64,000 bases of DNA from Alloyangia mangrovi (GCF_002300555.2 NZ_NTHN02000005.1:1-64000); one strand, 5' to 3'. Counted from the first letter of the stretch, positions 36,629 to 49,456 are shown. The notes: a model not told the origin generated them from the sequence alone. Program-made: numbers and translations.

Positions 36629-36858
36629 CGGGCCGCCCGGTCAAGCACTCGCTCACCATTCGCGGCCACCGCACCTCGGTGTCGCTGGAGACACCGTTCT
36701 GGGACGAGTTCCGCCGCCTTGCCGAGGCCGAGGGCAAGACCCTGAACGCATTGGCCACCGAGATCGACGCCGGCCGCGGTGTCGAGGCGGGCCTCGCCTC
36801 GGCGATCCGCGTCCACGTCCTCGAAAACCTGCGCGCCCGCCTCGACAAGCTGAGCTGA
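36625..36858 (+). CDS. Ribbon-helix-helix domain protein
   Basis: The 77-residue protein matches the RHH_4 type: KHSLTIRGHRTSVSLETPFW gives the DNA-contacting strand and first helix, followed by FRRLAEAEGKTLNALATEID. No toxin-like partner is adjacent. It is translationally coupled to the DUF4169 gene upstream. A regulatory DNA-binding role is inferred from the fold. Targets are unknown. Confidence 0.85.
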   Translation: MTGRPVKHSLTIRGHRTSVSLETPFWDEFRRLAEAEGKTLNALATEIDAGRGVEAGLASAIRVHVLENLRARLDKLS

Positions 36859-36887
36859 CCCGGCGCGCCGAAGCCGCCTCGCCCGCG

Positions 36888-36915
36888 TTTCTTCTAGGCA
36901 AAAATATCCCGGGGG
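36888..36915 (-). repeat. Dispersed intergenic repeat, copy 1
   Basis: On the minus strand this copy reads CCCCCGGGATATTTTTGCCT then AGAAGAAA. The same core recurs at 38443-38471, 45640-45667 and 51203-51227. It is preceded by GC-rich inverted repeats (for example GGGGGC...GCCCCC near 36933-36947). It lies downstream of the RHH gene. Confidence 0.8.
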
Positions 36916-37083
36916 AGTCCGCGCAGCGGACGGGGGCAGAGCCCCCGGCCACGCCATCGCCAGTCCATGCTGCGCGGCGCCGGGGCCGCGCCCCGGCCCC
37001 CCACGCCCTCACCGGTCTTGCCGCCGCGCCACTTCCGCCCTATGACGCCCGCGTCTGCCACGCATGAGACGGAAGGTTAGCCG

Positions 37084-38391
<1,308 letters not shown>

Positions 38392-38405
38392 TCCGGCCAA
38401 GGGGT

Positions 38406-38471
38406 TCGGGGGCGCTGCCCCCACCCGCGCGATGCGCGGGGTCCCCCGGGATATTTGGACCTAGAAGAAAG
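38406..38471 (+). repeat. Dispersed intergenic repeat, copy 2 (long form)
   Basis: The 66-nt unit has a first hairpin (GGGGGCGCTGCCCCC), a second (CCGCGCGATGCGCGG) and the core CCCCCGGGATATTTGGACCT then AGAAGAAAG. It is nearly the same as 45607-45667. It follows purB and may terminate its transcript. Confidence 0.85.
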
Positions 38472-38580
38472 GGCCGGCGCGGCGCTCGCGGGAACGTGAG
38501 ACAAGGTGCCGGCCCGTTTCGTTTTGGTCGGTGCGGCAAGCCATGCTACCCTCGCCTCCAGTCACCACGGAGGACGACGC

Positions 38581-38736
38581 ATGACGATCAAGACCCTGCT
38601 GACTGCCGCGGCCCTCTTCGCCGCCCCGCTCGCCGCCTGGGCGGATTGCAGCTATCACGACGAGGCCAAGATGACCTGCGCCGCCGGATCGGAATATGAT
38701 TCCGCCACCGGCACCTGCAAGGTCGTCTCGGGCTGA
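38581..38736 (+). CDS. Small secreted cysteine-containing protein
   Basis: The 51-residue protein has a signal peptide (MTIKTLLTAAALFAAPLAAW, cleavage likely after ADC region) and a short mature part with three cysteines (ADCSYHDEAKMTCAAGSEYD, then TGTCKVVSG). The pattern loosely resembles a chitin-binding/peritrophin fragment. GGAGG lies 9 nt before the ATG. Its role is unknown. It is a lone gene after purB. Confidence 0.65.
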   Translation: MTIKTLLTAAALFAAPLAAWADCSYHDEAKMTCAAGSEYDSATGTCKVVSG

Positions 38737-38866
38737 CCAAAGCGGCGGCACATCTGATCCGAGGTCGAAGGGCAGCCCGCCGAGGTTGCCCTTTTCCATA
38801 CCGGGAATGAGGGATCGTTAACCTCGCTGCGCTAGCTCTGGCAGCAGCAAGAGCCTGGATGCCCCC

Positions 38867-39916
38867 ATGTCGCAGCTGCCTTCCCCGTCCGATCTCGCGC
38901 CCGCCGGTGGGCGGCCGCCGTTGTCGCGGCGCGCCAAGGCGGCGATCATCGTGCAGTTCCTGCTCAACGAGGGAACCGACGTGCCGCTCTCCGCCCTGCC
39001 TGAGGACCTGCAGGCCGAGCTGACGCTGCAGCTCGGACGGATGCGCTACATCGACCGCGCCACGCTCAACACCGTGGTCGAGGAGTTCTCCGAGGAGCTC
39101 GACGGCGTCGGACTCTCCTTTCCCGGCGACATGGCCGGCGCGCTTTCCGCGCTCGAGGGCAAGATCAGCGCCCGCACCGCCGCCCGGCTGCGCAAGGAAG
39201 CGGGCGTGCGCCAGAGCGGAGACCCTTGGGAGCGTATCGGCGCCCTGCCGGAGGAGCGCATCGCCGCCATCGCCGGCGCCGAGGCGATCGAGGTGGCCGC
39301 GGTCATGCTCTCGAAGATCAACACCGCCAAGGCCGCCGCCGTGCTGGCGCAGATGCCCGGCGACCGCGCCCGCCGCATCACCTATGCCGTCTCGATGACG
39401 GCGGGCATCTCGCCCGAAGCAGTGGACCGCATCGGCCTCAGCCTCGCCGCCCAGCTCGATGCCGAGCCACCCCGGGCCTTTGCCAAGCGCGCCGACGAAC
39501 GGGTCGGCGCCATCCTCAACTATGCCGCCTCGGCCAAACGCGACGAAGTGCTCGAGGGACTGGAGGAGACCGACAAGGACTTCGCCGAGGCGGTGCGCCG
39601 CGCCATCTTCACTTTCGCCGACATCCCCGCGCGGCTGCGCAAGCAGGACGTGCCCAAGATCACCCGTGACGTGCCGCCCGAGCAGCTCACCGTGGCCATC
39701 GCCGCCGCGAGCTCCGAGGGGGACCTGCCCGCCGCAGAGTACCTGCTTGAAAACATGTCGAAACGCATGGCCGCGGCGCTGCGCGAGGATGCGGCGGGGA
39801 TGAGCGTCAAGGGCAAGAAGGGCGAGGCGGCGATGAACGCCGTGGTCAGTGCCATCCGCGAGCTCGTCAGCGTCGGCGAGATCGAGCTGAAGTCAGGTGA
39901 CGACGACGAGGACTAG
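38867..39916 (+). CDS. fliG: FliG-like flagellar motor switch protein (orphan)
   Basis: The 349-residue protein has the three FliG layers: an N-terminal helical domain (LSRRAKAAIIVQFLLNEGTD), a middle armadillo-like domain (AAAVLAQMPGDRARRITYAV) and a C-terminal domain (TFADIPARLRKQDVPKITRD; ENMSKRMAAALREDAAG). The EHPQ motif that binds FliM in classical FliG is not seen; the corresponding site reads AEAIEVA. No other flagellar gene is near, as for the detached fliG of some Rhodobacteraceae. Either it is the only FliG of the cell, or a specialised paralogue. Confidence 0.8.
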   Translation: MSQLPSPSDLAPAGGRPPLSRRAKAAIIVQFLLNEGTDVPLSALPEDLQAELTLQLGRMRYIDRATLNTVVEEFSEELDGVGLSFPGDMAGALSALEGKISARTAARLRKEAGVRQSGDPWERIGALPEERIAAIAGAEAIEVAAVMLSKINTAKAAAVLAQMPGDRARRITYAVSMTAGISPEAVDRIGLSLAAQLDAEPPRAFAKRADERVGAILNYAASAKRDEVLEGLEETDKDFAEAVRRAIFTFADIPARLRKQDVPKITRDVPPEQLTVAIAAASSEGDLPAAEYLLENMSKRMAAALREDAAGMSVKGKKGEAAMNAVVSAIRELVSVGEIELKSGDDDED

Positions 39917-39980
39917 CCCCGGAACTTGTGCCGCGCCGTTCCTCGGCTTAAGTCTGCCGCTCAGACCAGCGGAGCGGGAT

Positions 39981-40988
39981 GTGACCAAGGGCAAGACACA
40001 TAAGGCCACGACAGACGAAGACGCGACCAGCCGCGCTGCGGCGACGCGCGCGGTTCCGGCCCAGGAGACCGAGGAGCAACGCGGCGGCATGGCCGACCTC
40101 CTGTCGGACAAGGCGCTGCGCGGGATGATCCGGCTCGCCCTGCTGTTGCCGCCCGCGCTGCGCGGCCGGATGATGGCGGCCCTGGTCTCGCGGATAGTCG
40201 CCCCGCTGACCGGCTACCGCGACCGCGCCATGGCCAATCTCGCCCACGTCTGGCCCGAGATGCCAGAGCGTGAGCGCCGCCGCATCGCCCGCGAGGTGGC
40301 GCAGAATGCCGGCCGCACGATGATCGAGAATTACGACGTGCCGGGGCTGCTCGAGCGGATGAAGGACACGCCGGTCACCGGCGAGGGCGTTGCCGCCATC
40401 GAGGCGGCGCGGGCCGAGGGCAAGCCGATCCTCTTCGTCACCGGCCACTACGGCAACTTCGAGGCGCCGCGCGCCGCGCTGGTCGCGCGCGGCTGGCGCA
40501 TCGGCGGGCTCTACCGGCCCATGGCCAACCCCTTCTTCAACGAACATTACGCCGCCAACATGCACGCGCTCAGCGATCCGGTCTTCGAACAGGGACGCCG
40601 CGGCACGATGGGGCTGCTCAAGCACATCCGCGGCGGCGGCATGGGGGTGCTGCTCTTCGATGTCTACGACAGCGCCGGCGTGCCCATCGACTTCCTCGGC
40701 CAGCCTGCGCCCACGCTGACCTCCGCCGCCGAGATCGCGGTAAAGACCGGGGCGCTCTTCGTGCCGTTCTTCGGCATCCGCAAGCCCGACGGGGTGAACT
40801 TCGAGGCAGTCTTCGAGGCGCCGATCCCGCATGGCGATCCGGTCGAGATGATGCGCGAGGTGACCCGAAGGCTCGAGGCGCGGATCGAGGCCGACCCCGG
40901 GCAGTGGTTCTGGATCCACCGCCGCTGGAAGCCGAAGCGTCAGCGCAAGCGGGCGGAAAAGCGCGCACGGCAGCAAGGCGAGGCCTGA
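39981..40988 (+). CDS. Lysophospholipid/lipid A acyltransferase, LpxL-like
   Basis: The 335-residue protein is of the LpxL/HtrB acyltransferase family, with the HX4E catalytic motif in VTGHYGNFEAPRAALVARGW and GGGMGVLLFDVYDSAGVPID further on. An unusually long polar N-terminus precedes the domain. A GTG start at 39981 is chosen because GGAG lies 6 nt upstream; ATG at 40090 would remove the polar leader. Such enzymes add a secondary acyl chain to lipid A or an ornithine-type lipid. It ends in a Lys/Arg-rich tail (RKRAEKRARQQGEA). No lpx neighbour is present. Confidence 0.85.
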   Translation: MTKGKTHKATTDEDATSRAAATRAVPAQETEEQRGGMADLLSDKALRGMIRLALLLPPALRGRMMAALVSRIVAPLTGYRDRAMANLAHVWPEMPERERRRIAREVAQNAGRTMIENYDVPGLLERMKDTPVTGEGVAAIEAARAEGKPILFVTGHYGNFEAPRAALVARGWRIGGLYRPMANPFFNEHYAANMHALSDPVFEQGRRGTMGLLKHIRGGGMGVLLFDVYDSAGVPIDFLGQPAPTLTSAAEIAVKTGALFVPFFGIRKPDGVNFEAVFEAPIPHGDPVEMMREVTRRLEARIEADPGQWFWIHRRWKPKRQRKRAEKRARQQGEA

Positions 40989-41075
40989 GCCGGCCGCAAG
41001 GCGCTTGTTCCCGGAGAAGGCACTGCCCTAGGCTTTGCGCACTGCCTTGGTTCATCAATTTTCGGGAAATCCCAC

Positions 41076-41423
41076 ATGCCCTTGCTCAGGACAGCCACCG
41101 GCTTCGCCGCGATCGTCATTGCCTCGGCCTGCGCCGACACCGCGACCACTCCGACCGGCGCAACGATGCCCGCCTCGCCCGCAGGCCCGCCCTTCATCGA
41201 GACCATGGCCCCCGAGGTGACCAACGCCGCGGTCGCCTCCTGCCAGAGCGCGCTCGAGACACAGACCGAAGGCGGCGTGAGCGTGGTCGGCAGCGAAACC
41301 TCCGAGGCGGCCACGGCGATCTACATGCGCGTCGGCGCGAATGGCGCGCCCTGGCGCTGCCTCGTGGCGCCCGACGGAAGCGGGCCGGATCTGATGTTCA
41401 TGGGGTCAGAAGGCGCGGCCTGA
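41076..41423 (+). CDS. Hypothetical secreted protein, possible lipoprotein
   Basis: The 115-residue protein starts MPLLRTATGFAAIVIASACA. The Cys at residue 19 after IASA could be lipidated, but the lipobox is weak. The mature part contains one more pair of cysteines (SCQSALE, WRCLVAPDG) and a sequence like EAATAIYMRVGANGAPWRCL. This pattern recurs in small Rhodobacteraceae periplasmic proteins of unknown function. The frame is complete and GC-rich in third positions. It converges on the DUF1223 gene. Confidence 0.7.
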   Translation: MPLLRTATGFAAIVIASACADTATTPTGATMPASPAGPPFIETMAPEVTNAAVASCQSALETQTEGGVSVVGSETSEAATAIYMRVGANGAPWRCLVAPDGSGPDLMFMGSEGAA

Positions 41424-41439
41424 GCGCCGCGCCGGACGG

Positions 41440-42147
41440 TCAGTTCCGCCAGCGCGCGGCAGCGAGCACCGGGCCGAAGGGCGGCTCCTGGACCAGCACC
41501 ACCGCCGGATCGTCGCCCTCGAGCGGCACCGAGGTCTCGTAGGCGCCCTGCCCGTCCCAGCTGCCGATCACCCGCCAGCCGTGGGCGATATTGGTGTAGG
41601 TCATCTCGAGCCCGGCATTCTCGCCATCCTCGATGTCCACCGTCTTTTCCGGCGAGTAGCGCACGAGGTGCACCACCGTCTCGGGCGGCAGCGTGGACAG
41701 CGGCTCGGCGCGGATCACCAGCTCGTCGCCGTCGCGCGCCAGCAGCAGTTTCACCGGCGACGGGGTCTTGGCGGCGGCACGGATCGCATCCACCACCTTC
41801 ATCGGGCGCGAGCCGACAACGTCGAAACGCCCCGCCACGATCATCTGCGGCGTGTAGAGCGAGCGGCGCCCGGCCGCGCGGGCATAGCCCTTCTGGCGTT
41901 TGGTGAAGGCTGGATCCGCGAAATCATCCTTCCAGCCGATGTAGTCCCAGTAGTCCACATGCAGCGCCAGCGGGATGACATCCTCGCGCCCGCTGAGCTC
42001 CGAGAGCACCGCGTCGGCGGGCGGACAGGCGGCGCATCCCTGCGAGGTGAAGAGCTCGACGAGGACCGGCGTGTCCTGCTGCGCCTGCGCCATACTGCCT
42101 GCCAGCAACATGGCAATGGGTGCCATCCAAGTCGTGAGTCGGATCAT
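41440..42147 (-). CDS. DUF1223 (thioredoxin-fold) secreted protein
   Basis: The 235-residue protein has a signal peptide (MIRLTTWMAPIAMLLAGSMA) and a thioredoxin-like DUF1223 fold. LVELFTSQGCAACPPADAVL gives the CAAC active-site pair. HVDYWDYIGWKDDFADPAFT is the family's second hallmark. A periplasmic disulfide or redox role is inferred. ATG 42147 starts at the signal peptide; an open frame continues upstream to 42210. It diverges from acnA, with 217 nt between. Confidence 0.88.
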   Translation of the reverse strand: MIRLTTWMAPIAMLLAGSMAQAQQDTPVLVELFTSQGCAACPPADAVLSELSGREDVIPLALHVDYWDYIGWKDDFADPAFTKRQKGYARAAGRRSLYTPQMIVAGRFDVVGSRPMKVVDAIRAAAKTPSPVKLLLARDGDELVIRAEPLSTLPPETVVHLVRYSPEKTVDIEDGENAGLEMTYTNIAHGWRVIGSWDGQGAYETSVPLEGDDPAVVLVQEPPFGPVLAAARWRN

Positions 42148-42243
42148 TTGGCCAGTTTTCCCCGTAGCTCTGCCCCAATTGAGGTACAAAACCCTCATTG
42201 AAATAACCAATCAAGGTTTTGCGAGAGCGGGTGATGCAGGTTT

Positions 42244-42272
42244 TTCAACAACTGTATACCATCGAATACAAT
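42244..42272 (+). promoter_or_regulatory. acnA promoter with overlapping palindrome
   Basis: TTCAAC (42244-42249) and TACAAT (42267-42272) are 17 nt apart. The inverted repeat TGTAT-N8-ATACA (42253-42270) covers the spacer and most of the -10, as a repressor site would. It lies 93 nt before the acnA ATG in a markedly AT-rich block. Confidence 0.55.
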
Positions 42273-42364
42273 TTATATACCTCCAGACTTGATCCAACAT
42301 GGTCCCTGCGCCATCTACCCAGTAGCGACCCAGATTTTCTCCACCCAAGAAGAGGGAGCCACAC

Positions 42365-45133
<2,769 letters not shown>

Positions 45134-45190
45134 TCCCCGTCACGTCGGCCCGTCCCGGGCGACCCCATCGTACGACTTGTCGCGATTTGA

Positions 45191-45220
45191 CCGCCCGGAG
45201 CGCCTGCTCCGGGCGGTTTT
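45191..45220 (+). terminator. Terminator of acnA
   Basis: An 11-bp perfect stem (CCGCCCGGAGC with GCTCCGGGCGG) and 4-nt loop, followed by TTTT, 58 nt after the acnA stop. Confidence 0.85.
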
Positions 45221-45443
45221 GTGGTGTTCTGGCGCAACGTCAGCCGCAAAATCGTGACCTGAAAGCCACAAAATGCCGGATTTCCGCGCAGATGTGCGGT
45301 GTTTGAGCAAAACTCTGCATTCGCGTCGCATTCGCGACACCAGCCCGCCCGCAACCTGCTGTATTCTGGGAAAAAGCTCTCCATGTGAGGGAGCACTGAA
45401 GGGACAGGGGCAACGACCCCGACATTCCCGGGCGAGGCAGAAG
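45221..45443. other. Intergenic stretch after acnA, no gene seen
   Basis: The open frames in these 223 nt are inconsistent between strands and lack ribosome sites. The stretch is relatively AT-rich around 45290-45380 and would carry the promoter of the 44-residue gene. Confidence 0.4.
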
Positions 45444-45578
45444 ATGAAACGAACAACCCTTATCCAGCTGGGGGCCTTGGTGGCTCTTGTCGTCTTTGGC
45501 GCCTACCAGGGCGCCCGTGCGCAGCACACCGTGCCCGCGCCCTTCTGCGCGGAGGCGGACGGCGGCTGCGCGCTCTGA
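45444..45578 (+). CDS. 44-residue exported or membrane hypothetical protein
   Basis: The protein begins MKRTTLIQLGALVALVVFGA and has a likely cleavage near ARA-Q, leaving an 18-residue tail with two cysteines (PFCAEADGGCAL). GAGG lies about 7 nt before the ATG. Its function is unknown and so short a gene may be spurious, but the Lys-Arg then hydrophobic start and the ribosome site favour translation. It lies between acnA and a dispersed repeat. Confidence 0.5.
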   Translation: MKRTTLIQLGALVALVVFGAYQGARAQHTVPAPFCAEADGGCAL

Positions 45579-45606
45579 GGCTTTGCGGCATCTGTTCCGG
45601 CAGATC

Positions 45607-45667
45607 CGGGGGCGCTGCCCCCGCCGCGCGATGCGCGGCCCCCCGGGATATTTGTGCCTAGAAGAAA
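45607..45667 (+). repeat. Dispersed intergenic repeat, copy 3 (long form)
   Basis: This copy again has GGGGGCGCTGCCCCC, CCGCGCGATGCGCGG and the core CCCCGGGATATTTGTGCCTA then GAAGAAAG. It matches copy 2 at almost every position. It lies between the 44-residue gene and the convergent PACE gene. Confidence 0.85.
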
Positions 45668-45694
45668 GCGCCTTGCGGAACGAGGACCGCGGCG

Positions 45695-46129
45695 TCAGCC
45701 GCGCGCCTCGGCGCGGGACCGCGGGATCGGGAAGACCAGGTCGTAGAGCCAGTTGAAGACGAAGGCATAGACAAGGTAGAAACCCGCGAAGCCCATGTCC
45801 ATGACCAGAGCATGGCCGAGGCTCACGCCCAACTCCCAGGCGATATATGGCGCCAGCGCCAGCAGCAGGCCGAGCTCGAAGAGACCCGCGTGGATCACCC
45901 GCAGGCCGACGCTCTTTTGCGTGTGGCCGTAGCGGCGGGTCATCCACAGGTCGAAAATCAGGTTGTAGAGATAATTCCAGCCCGTCGCCACCGTGGCGCA
46001 GACCAGCGCGACGAGGCCGATCTCGTGCATGTCCCGGTCAAAGGCCCAGGCGCCGAGCGGGGTGACGAGGGCAAGGCCGAGCAGCTCGAAGCTGAGGGCG
46101 TGACGAATACGATCGGACCGGCTGCGCAT
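45695..46129 (-). CDS. PACE-family efflux transporter
   Basis: The 144-residue protein is two tandem two-helix units (bacterial transmembrane pair domain): MRSRSDRIRHALSFELLGLA with a conserved early Arg/His/Glu pattern, and RRYGHTQKSVGLRVIHAGLF with the equivalent in unit two. AceI-type PACE proteins export biocides such as chlorhexidine. ATG 46129 is chosen because GGAGAG is 5-6 nt upstream; 46141 is an alternative. It is a single gene. Confidence 0.88.
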   Translation of the reverse strand: MRSRSDRIRHALSFELLGLALVTPLGAWAFDRDMHEIGLVALVCATVATGWNYLYNLIFDLWMTRRYGHTQKSVGLRVIHAGLFELGLLLALAPYIAWELGVSLGHALVMDMGFAGFYLVYAFVFNWLYDLVFPIPRSRAEARG

Positions 46130-46287
46130 GACACTCTCCATGGCGTCGGGCCGTCCCGTCTGCTGTCCCGGTATGGGGGAGGTCGTCCTCTCTCGGCCAA
46201 GTTACCTAGAGGCTCCGGCGCGGCAAATCAAGCGCGCCGGAGGCAGTGCGGCGTTGCGCCGGGGGCAAGTCAGGCCAGCGGCGCCGC

Positions 46288-47316
46288 TCAGCCCGCCTTG
46301 CGCAGCTCGGGAGCGACCTTGGTGCCGAGCACCTCGATGGCCTTGAGCATCTCGGCGTGTTCGATGACGCCGATGGCCATCTGGATGGTCACCCGGTCAA
46401 AGCCGAGATCCTCGCGCAGCCCGAGGATCTTGTCCACCAGCTGCGGCGGGCTGCCGACGAACATCGCGCCCTCGGGGCCCATGCTCTCGTCGTATTGCGC
46501 GCGGCTCTGCGGCGGCCAGCCCCGCTCGCGGCCGAGCTGGTCCATCACCTGCTTCTGCGCTGGGAAGAAGAGATCGGCGGCCGTCTTGCCATCCTCGCCG
46601 ACGAACCCGTGCACATTGAGCGAAACCCGCGCCTGCTCGGCGTGGCCTGTCTGCGCGGCGGCCTTGCGGTAGAGATCGGCCAGCGCCTTGAAGCGGCGCG
46701 GCTGGCCACCGATGATCGCCAGCGCCAGCGGCGCCCCCAGCGCGCCGGCGCGCACCATGCTCTGCGGCGTGCCGCCCGCGGCGATCCAGATCGGCAGCTT
46801 GTCCTGCGCAGGACGCGGGTAGACCCCGAGGCCCTCGACCTTGGGCGTATGCGCCGAGCCGGGCCAGGTCAGCCGTTCCTGCTCGTTGATCGCGAGCAGC
46901 ATCTGCAGCTTTTCCTCGAACAGCGCGTTGTAGTCGTCGAGATCGTAGCCGAAGAGCGGGAAGCTCTCGATGAAACTGCCGCGGCCCACCATGATCTCGG
47001 CACGCCCGCCGGTCAGATTGTCGAGCGTCGCGAACTGCTGGTAGACGCGGATCGGATCGTCCGAGCTGAGCACCGTCACCGCCGAGCTGAGCTTGATAGT
47101 CTTCGTCGTGCGCGCCGCGCCGGCCAGCACCGTGGCGGGCGACGAGATCGCGTAATTCGGGCGGTGGTGCTCGCCGAGGCCGAAGACATCGAGCCCGACC
47201 TGGTCGGCCAGCTCGATCTCTTCCATCAGGTTCCGCAGGCGCTTCTGCGCATCGACCTTCTCGCCGGTGACCGGGTTGGTCCCCACGTCGCCGAATGTGT
47301 AAAGTCCGAGTTCCAT
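46288..47316 (-). CDS. LLM-class flavin-dependent oxidoreductase
   Basis: The 342-residue TIM-barrel protein is of the luciferase-like superfamily. It begins MELGLYTFGDVGTNPVTGEK and has FGLGEHHRPNYAISSPATVL, typical of the F420/FMN monooxygenase group, with GGRAEIMVGRGSFIESFPLF later. The C-terminus has FVGSPPQLVDKILGLREDLG. The substrate is not predictable. It lies 91 nt behind the sensor kinase stop on the same strand and may share its transcript. Confidence 0.92.
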   Translation of the reverse strand: MELGLYTFGDVGTNPVTGEKVDAQKRLRNLMEEIELADQVGLDVFGLGEHHRPNYAISSPATVLAGAARTTKTIKLSSAVTVLSSDDPIRVYQQFATLDNLTGGRAEIMVGRGSFIESFPLFGYDLDDYNALFEEKLQMLLAINEQERLTWPGSAHTPKVEGLGVYPRPAQDKLPIWIAAGGTPQSMVRAGALGAPLALAIIGGQPRRFKALADLYRKAAAQTGHAEQARVSLNVHGFVGEDGKTAADLFFPAQKQVMDQLGRERGWPPQSRAQYDESMGPEGAMFVGSPPQLVDKILGLREDLGFDRVTIQMAIGVIEHAEMLKAIEVLGTKVAPELRKAG

Positions 47317-47407
47317 TGCACTCTCCTTGTCTTGGAGCGCAATCTAGGGGCCCCGGCGGCACCGCGACAGCCCCCTGCCGCGCACATGCGATGTGCGGCA
47401 GGGAAGA

Positions 47408-48737
47408 TCAGGCGCCCGGCAGGTGCAACTCGGCGCGCTGGCCCTTCCCGGCGCTCGGCGGCAGCTCGAGACCTCCGCCGAGCCGTTCCATCGCGGCGCG
47501 GGCGATGGCGAGGCCAAGCCCGCTGCCATCGCCGCCCTGCGTGCCGCGCACGAAACGCTCGCAGGCCCGCGCGCGCAGGGCCTCGGGGATACCCGGGCCG
47601 TCGTCCTCGACCGCAACGACCGCGCCATCGCATTGGATACGCACCGTGCCGCCCTCGGGCGAGGCCTGCACGGCATTTTCCACCAGGTTGCGCAGGGCAA
47701 TGTGCAGCAGGAAGGCGCTGGCGGGCAGCGGCTGCTTGCGGCCCTCGGGGATTTCGCACCGCAACGTGACGCCCCGCGCCTCGGCCAGGGGGGGCGAGGT
47801 CGGCACAGATCTCGCCGCCGAGCTGCCCGAGGTCCACACACTCCGCCGCCGCGCCCTCGCGCTCGACCGCCGAAAGCTCGAGGAGTTGCCGCACCAGCCG
47901 ATCGGTGCGGTCCACCGAGCGTTCGATATTCTGCAGCGCGCGGGTCCGCGTGGCCTCGTCGGGGGCGATGCGGGCGATCTGCGCCTGGGCGCGCAGCCCC
48001 GCAAGCGGCGTCTTCAGCTCATGCGCGGCAAAGGCGGTGAAATCGCGCTCGGTCTCGCGCGCCTTGGCAAGCCGGGCAAAGAGGTCGTCGAGCGCGCGGC
48101 GCATGGGGCGCATCTCGGCGGGCACCGGACCGGCGGGCAGCGGCGCCAGATCGGAGGGGCTGCGCAGGCGCAGCGCCTCGGCCAGCCGGTGCATCGGCGC
48201 CAGTCCGCGCCCGAGGCTGACCCAGAGCGCCGCCGCCAGCAGCGGCAGGATCAGCGCCATGGGCAGCAGGAGCCCCTCGATCACCCCCGAGACCAGCCGG
48301 TCGCGCACCCCGAGGCTGTCGCCCACCATGACCCGCACCCCGAGCGCGGCGTTCTCGACGGTGTAGACCCGCCATGTCTCGCCACCGACGGTGCTTTCCG
48401 AATAGCCCGTCCCCTGCGCCCCGGTGAGCTGCGCCTGTGGCGCGCCCTCGGACTGGCCCACCAGCGTGCCCTGCAACGACCAGATCTGGCACGAGAGCTG
48501 ATGCGCGTAATCGCCATGGGGGTCGAGCGGGATCGCCACCGGCGCGCCCTCGCCGGCCATGGCGATCCGCCGGTCCTCAAGCAGCGATGAGACCATCCGC
48601 GCCGCCTCGGCCAGCCGCGCGTCGAGCACACGGGTGACCTGCGCGCGGGTGGAATGCTCGATCCAGATCACCGCCGAGAACCAGATCGCGCCGGTGGCCA
48701 GCGCGAGGATCAGGAAGAGGCGCAGGCGCAGGGACAT
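47408..48737 (-). pseudogene. Sensor histidine kinase (QseC/TctE-like), frameshifted at C7
   Basis: The frame-corrected protein has 442 residues: membrane helix (about 1-27), periplasmic domain with ESTVGGETWRVYTVENAAL, second helix (about 165-185), HAMP-like linker, HisKA with H-box FAAHELKTPLAG, and an ATPase domain with NLVENAVQASPEGGT, VEDDGPGIPEALRA and GSGLGLAIARA. The break is in seven C on the coding strand (plus-strand G7 at 47788-47794); six would join ADLAP to LAEARGVTL. The gene starts 5 nt beyond the response-regulator stop. The lesion separates the phosphoacceptor from the catalytic domain, so if real it would abolish kinase function. Confidence 0.88.
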
Positions 48738-48741
48738 GGGC

Positions 48742-49404
48742 TCAACCCTCGGCGGCGACGCGGTAGCCAAGGCCCCGCACCGTCTCGATGAAGCCGCGGC
48801 CGAGCTTGGCGCGCAGGTGGTGGACGTGGACCTCGACGGTGTTGCTCTCGATCTCCTCCTGCCAGCCGTAGAGGCGCTCCTCCAGCACCGGCTTCGACAG
48901 GATCTGCCCCGGGCGCTCCATCAGCGCATGCAGCACGGCGAACTCTCGGCGAGAGAAGCTGAGCGGCGCACCCTGCAGCACGCCGCGCATCCGCGACGGG
49001 TCCAGCTCGAGCCCGTTCCAGCGCAGCACCGCGGCCGCCCGGCCCTCGGAGCGACGCAGGATGGCGCGCAGCCGCGCCGCCAACTCGTGCAGGTCGAAGG
49101 GCTTGCCGAGGTAGTCGTCGGCCCCGGCGTCCAGTCCCTCGATCCGGTCGCGCACCTGGTCGCGGGCGGTGAGCAGCAGCACCGGCAGCTCCGAACCGCC
49201 GCGGCGGATCTCGGAAAGCAGCTCCAGCCCCGAGCCATCGGGCAGCATCACGTCGAGCACCAGGCCGGCGAACTCCGAGCCCGCCAGCGCCGCGCGCGCG
49301 TCGCCCAGCGTGGCCACGGCATCGGCGGTGAAGCCGGACAGGCCGAGGCCCACCGAGAGTCCCTCGGAAAGCACAGGGTCATCCTCGACGATCAAGATGC
49401 GCAT
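48742..49404 (-). CDS. Response regulator, OmpR family (QseB/PmrA-like)
   Basis: The 220-residue protein has a receiver (1-118) with phospho-acceptor Asp51 in LVLDVMLPDGSG, Asp8/Asp9, and Lys in GKPFDLHEL, then an OmpR winged helix (about 130-218) with SRREFAVLHALMERPGQILS and SNTVEVHVHHLRAKLGRGFI. The order with the kinase is that of QseBC/PmrAB pairs. It is divergent from the first L,D-transpeptidase. A CTTAAG-N5-CTTAAG direct repeat lies 36 nt in front of its start, matching the known PmrA/QseB box and implying autoregulation. Confidence 0.95.
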   Translation of the reverse strand: MRILIVEDDPVLSEGLSVGLGLSGFTADAVATLGDARAALAGSEFAGLVLDVMLPDGSGLELLSEIRRGGSELPVLLLTARDQVRDRIEGLDAGADDYLGKPFDLHELAARLRAILRRSEGRAAAVLRWNGLELDPSRMRGVLQGAPLSFSRREFAVLHALMERPGQILSKPVLEERLYGWQEEIESNTVEVHVHHLRAKLGRGFIETVRGLGYRVAAEG

Positions 49405-49440
49405 GAAACCTCCTTGCGCGGGCGGGCTCTCTGGTCAACC

Positions 49441-49456
49441 TTAAGACTTACTTAAG
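49441..49456. promoter_or_regulatory. PmrA/QseB-type box between the response regulator and L,D-transpeptidase 1
   Basis: TTAAG-N6-TTAAG, or CTTAAG-ACTTA-CTTAAG, has the 11-bp direct-repeat period expected for an OmpR-family dimer. It is preceded by TGGTCAAC. A second copy, also preceded by TGGTCAA, is at 50509. It is 36 nt from the response regulator start and 234 nt from the transpeptidase start. Confidence 0.7.
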
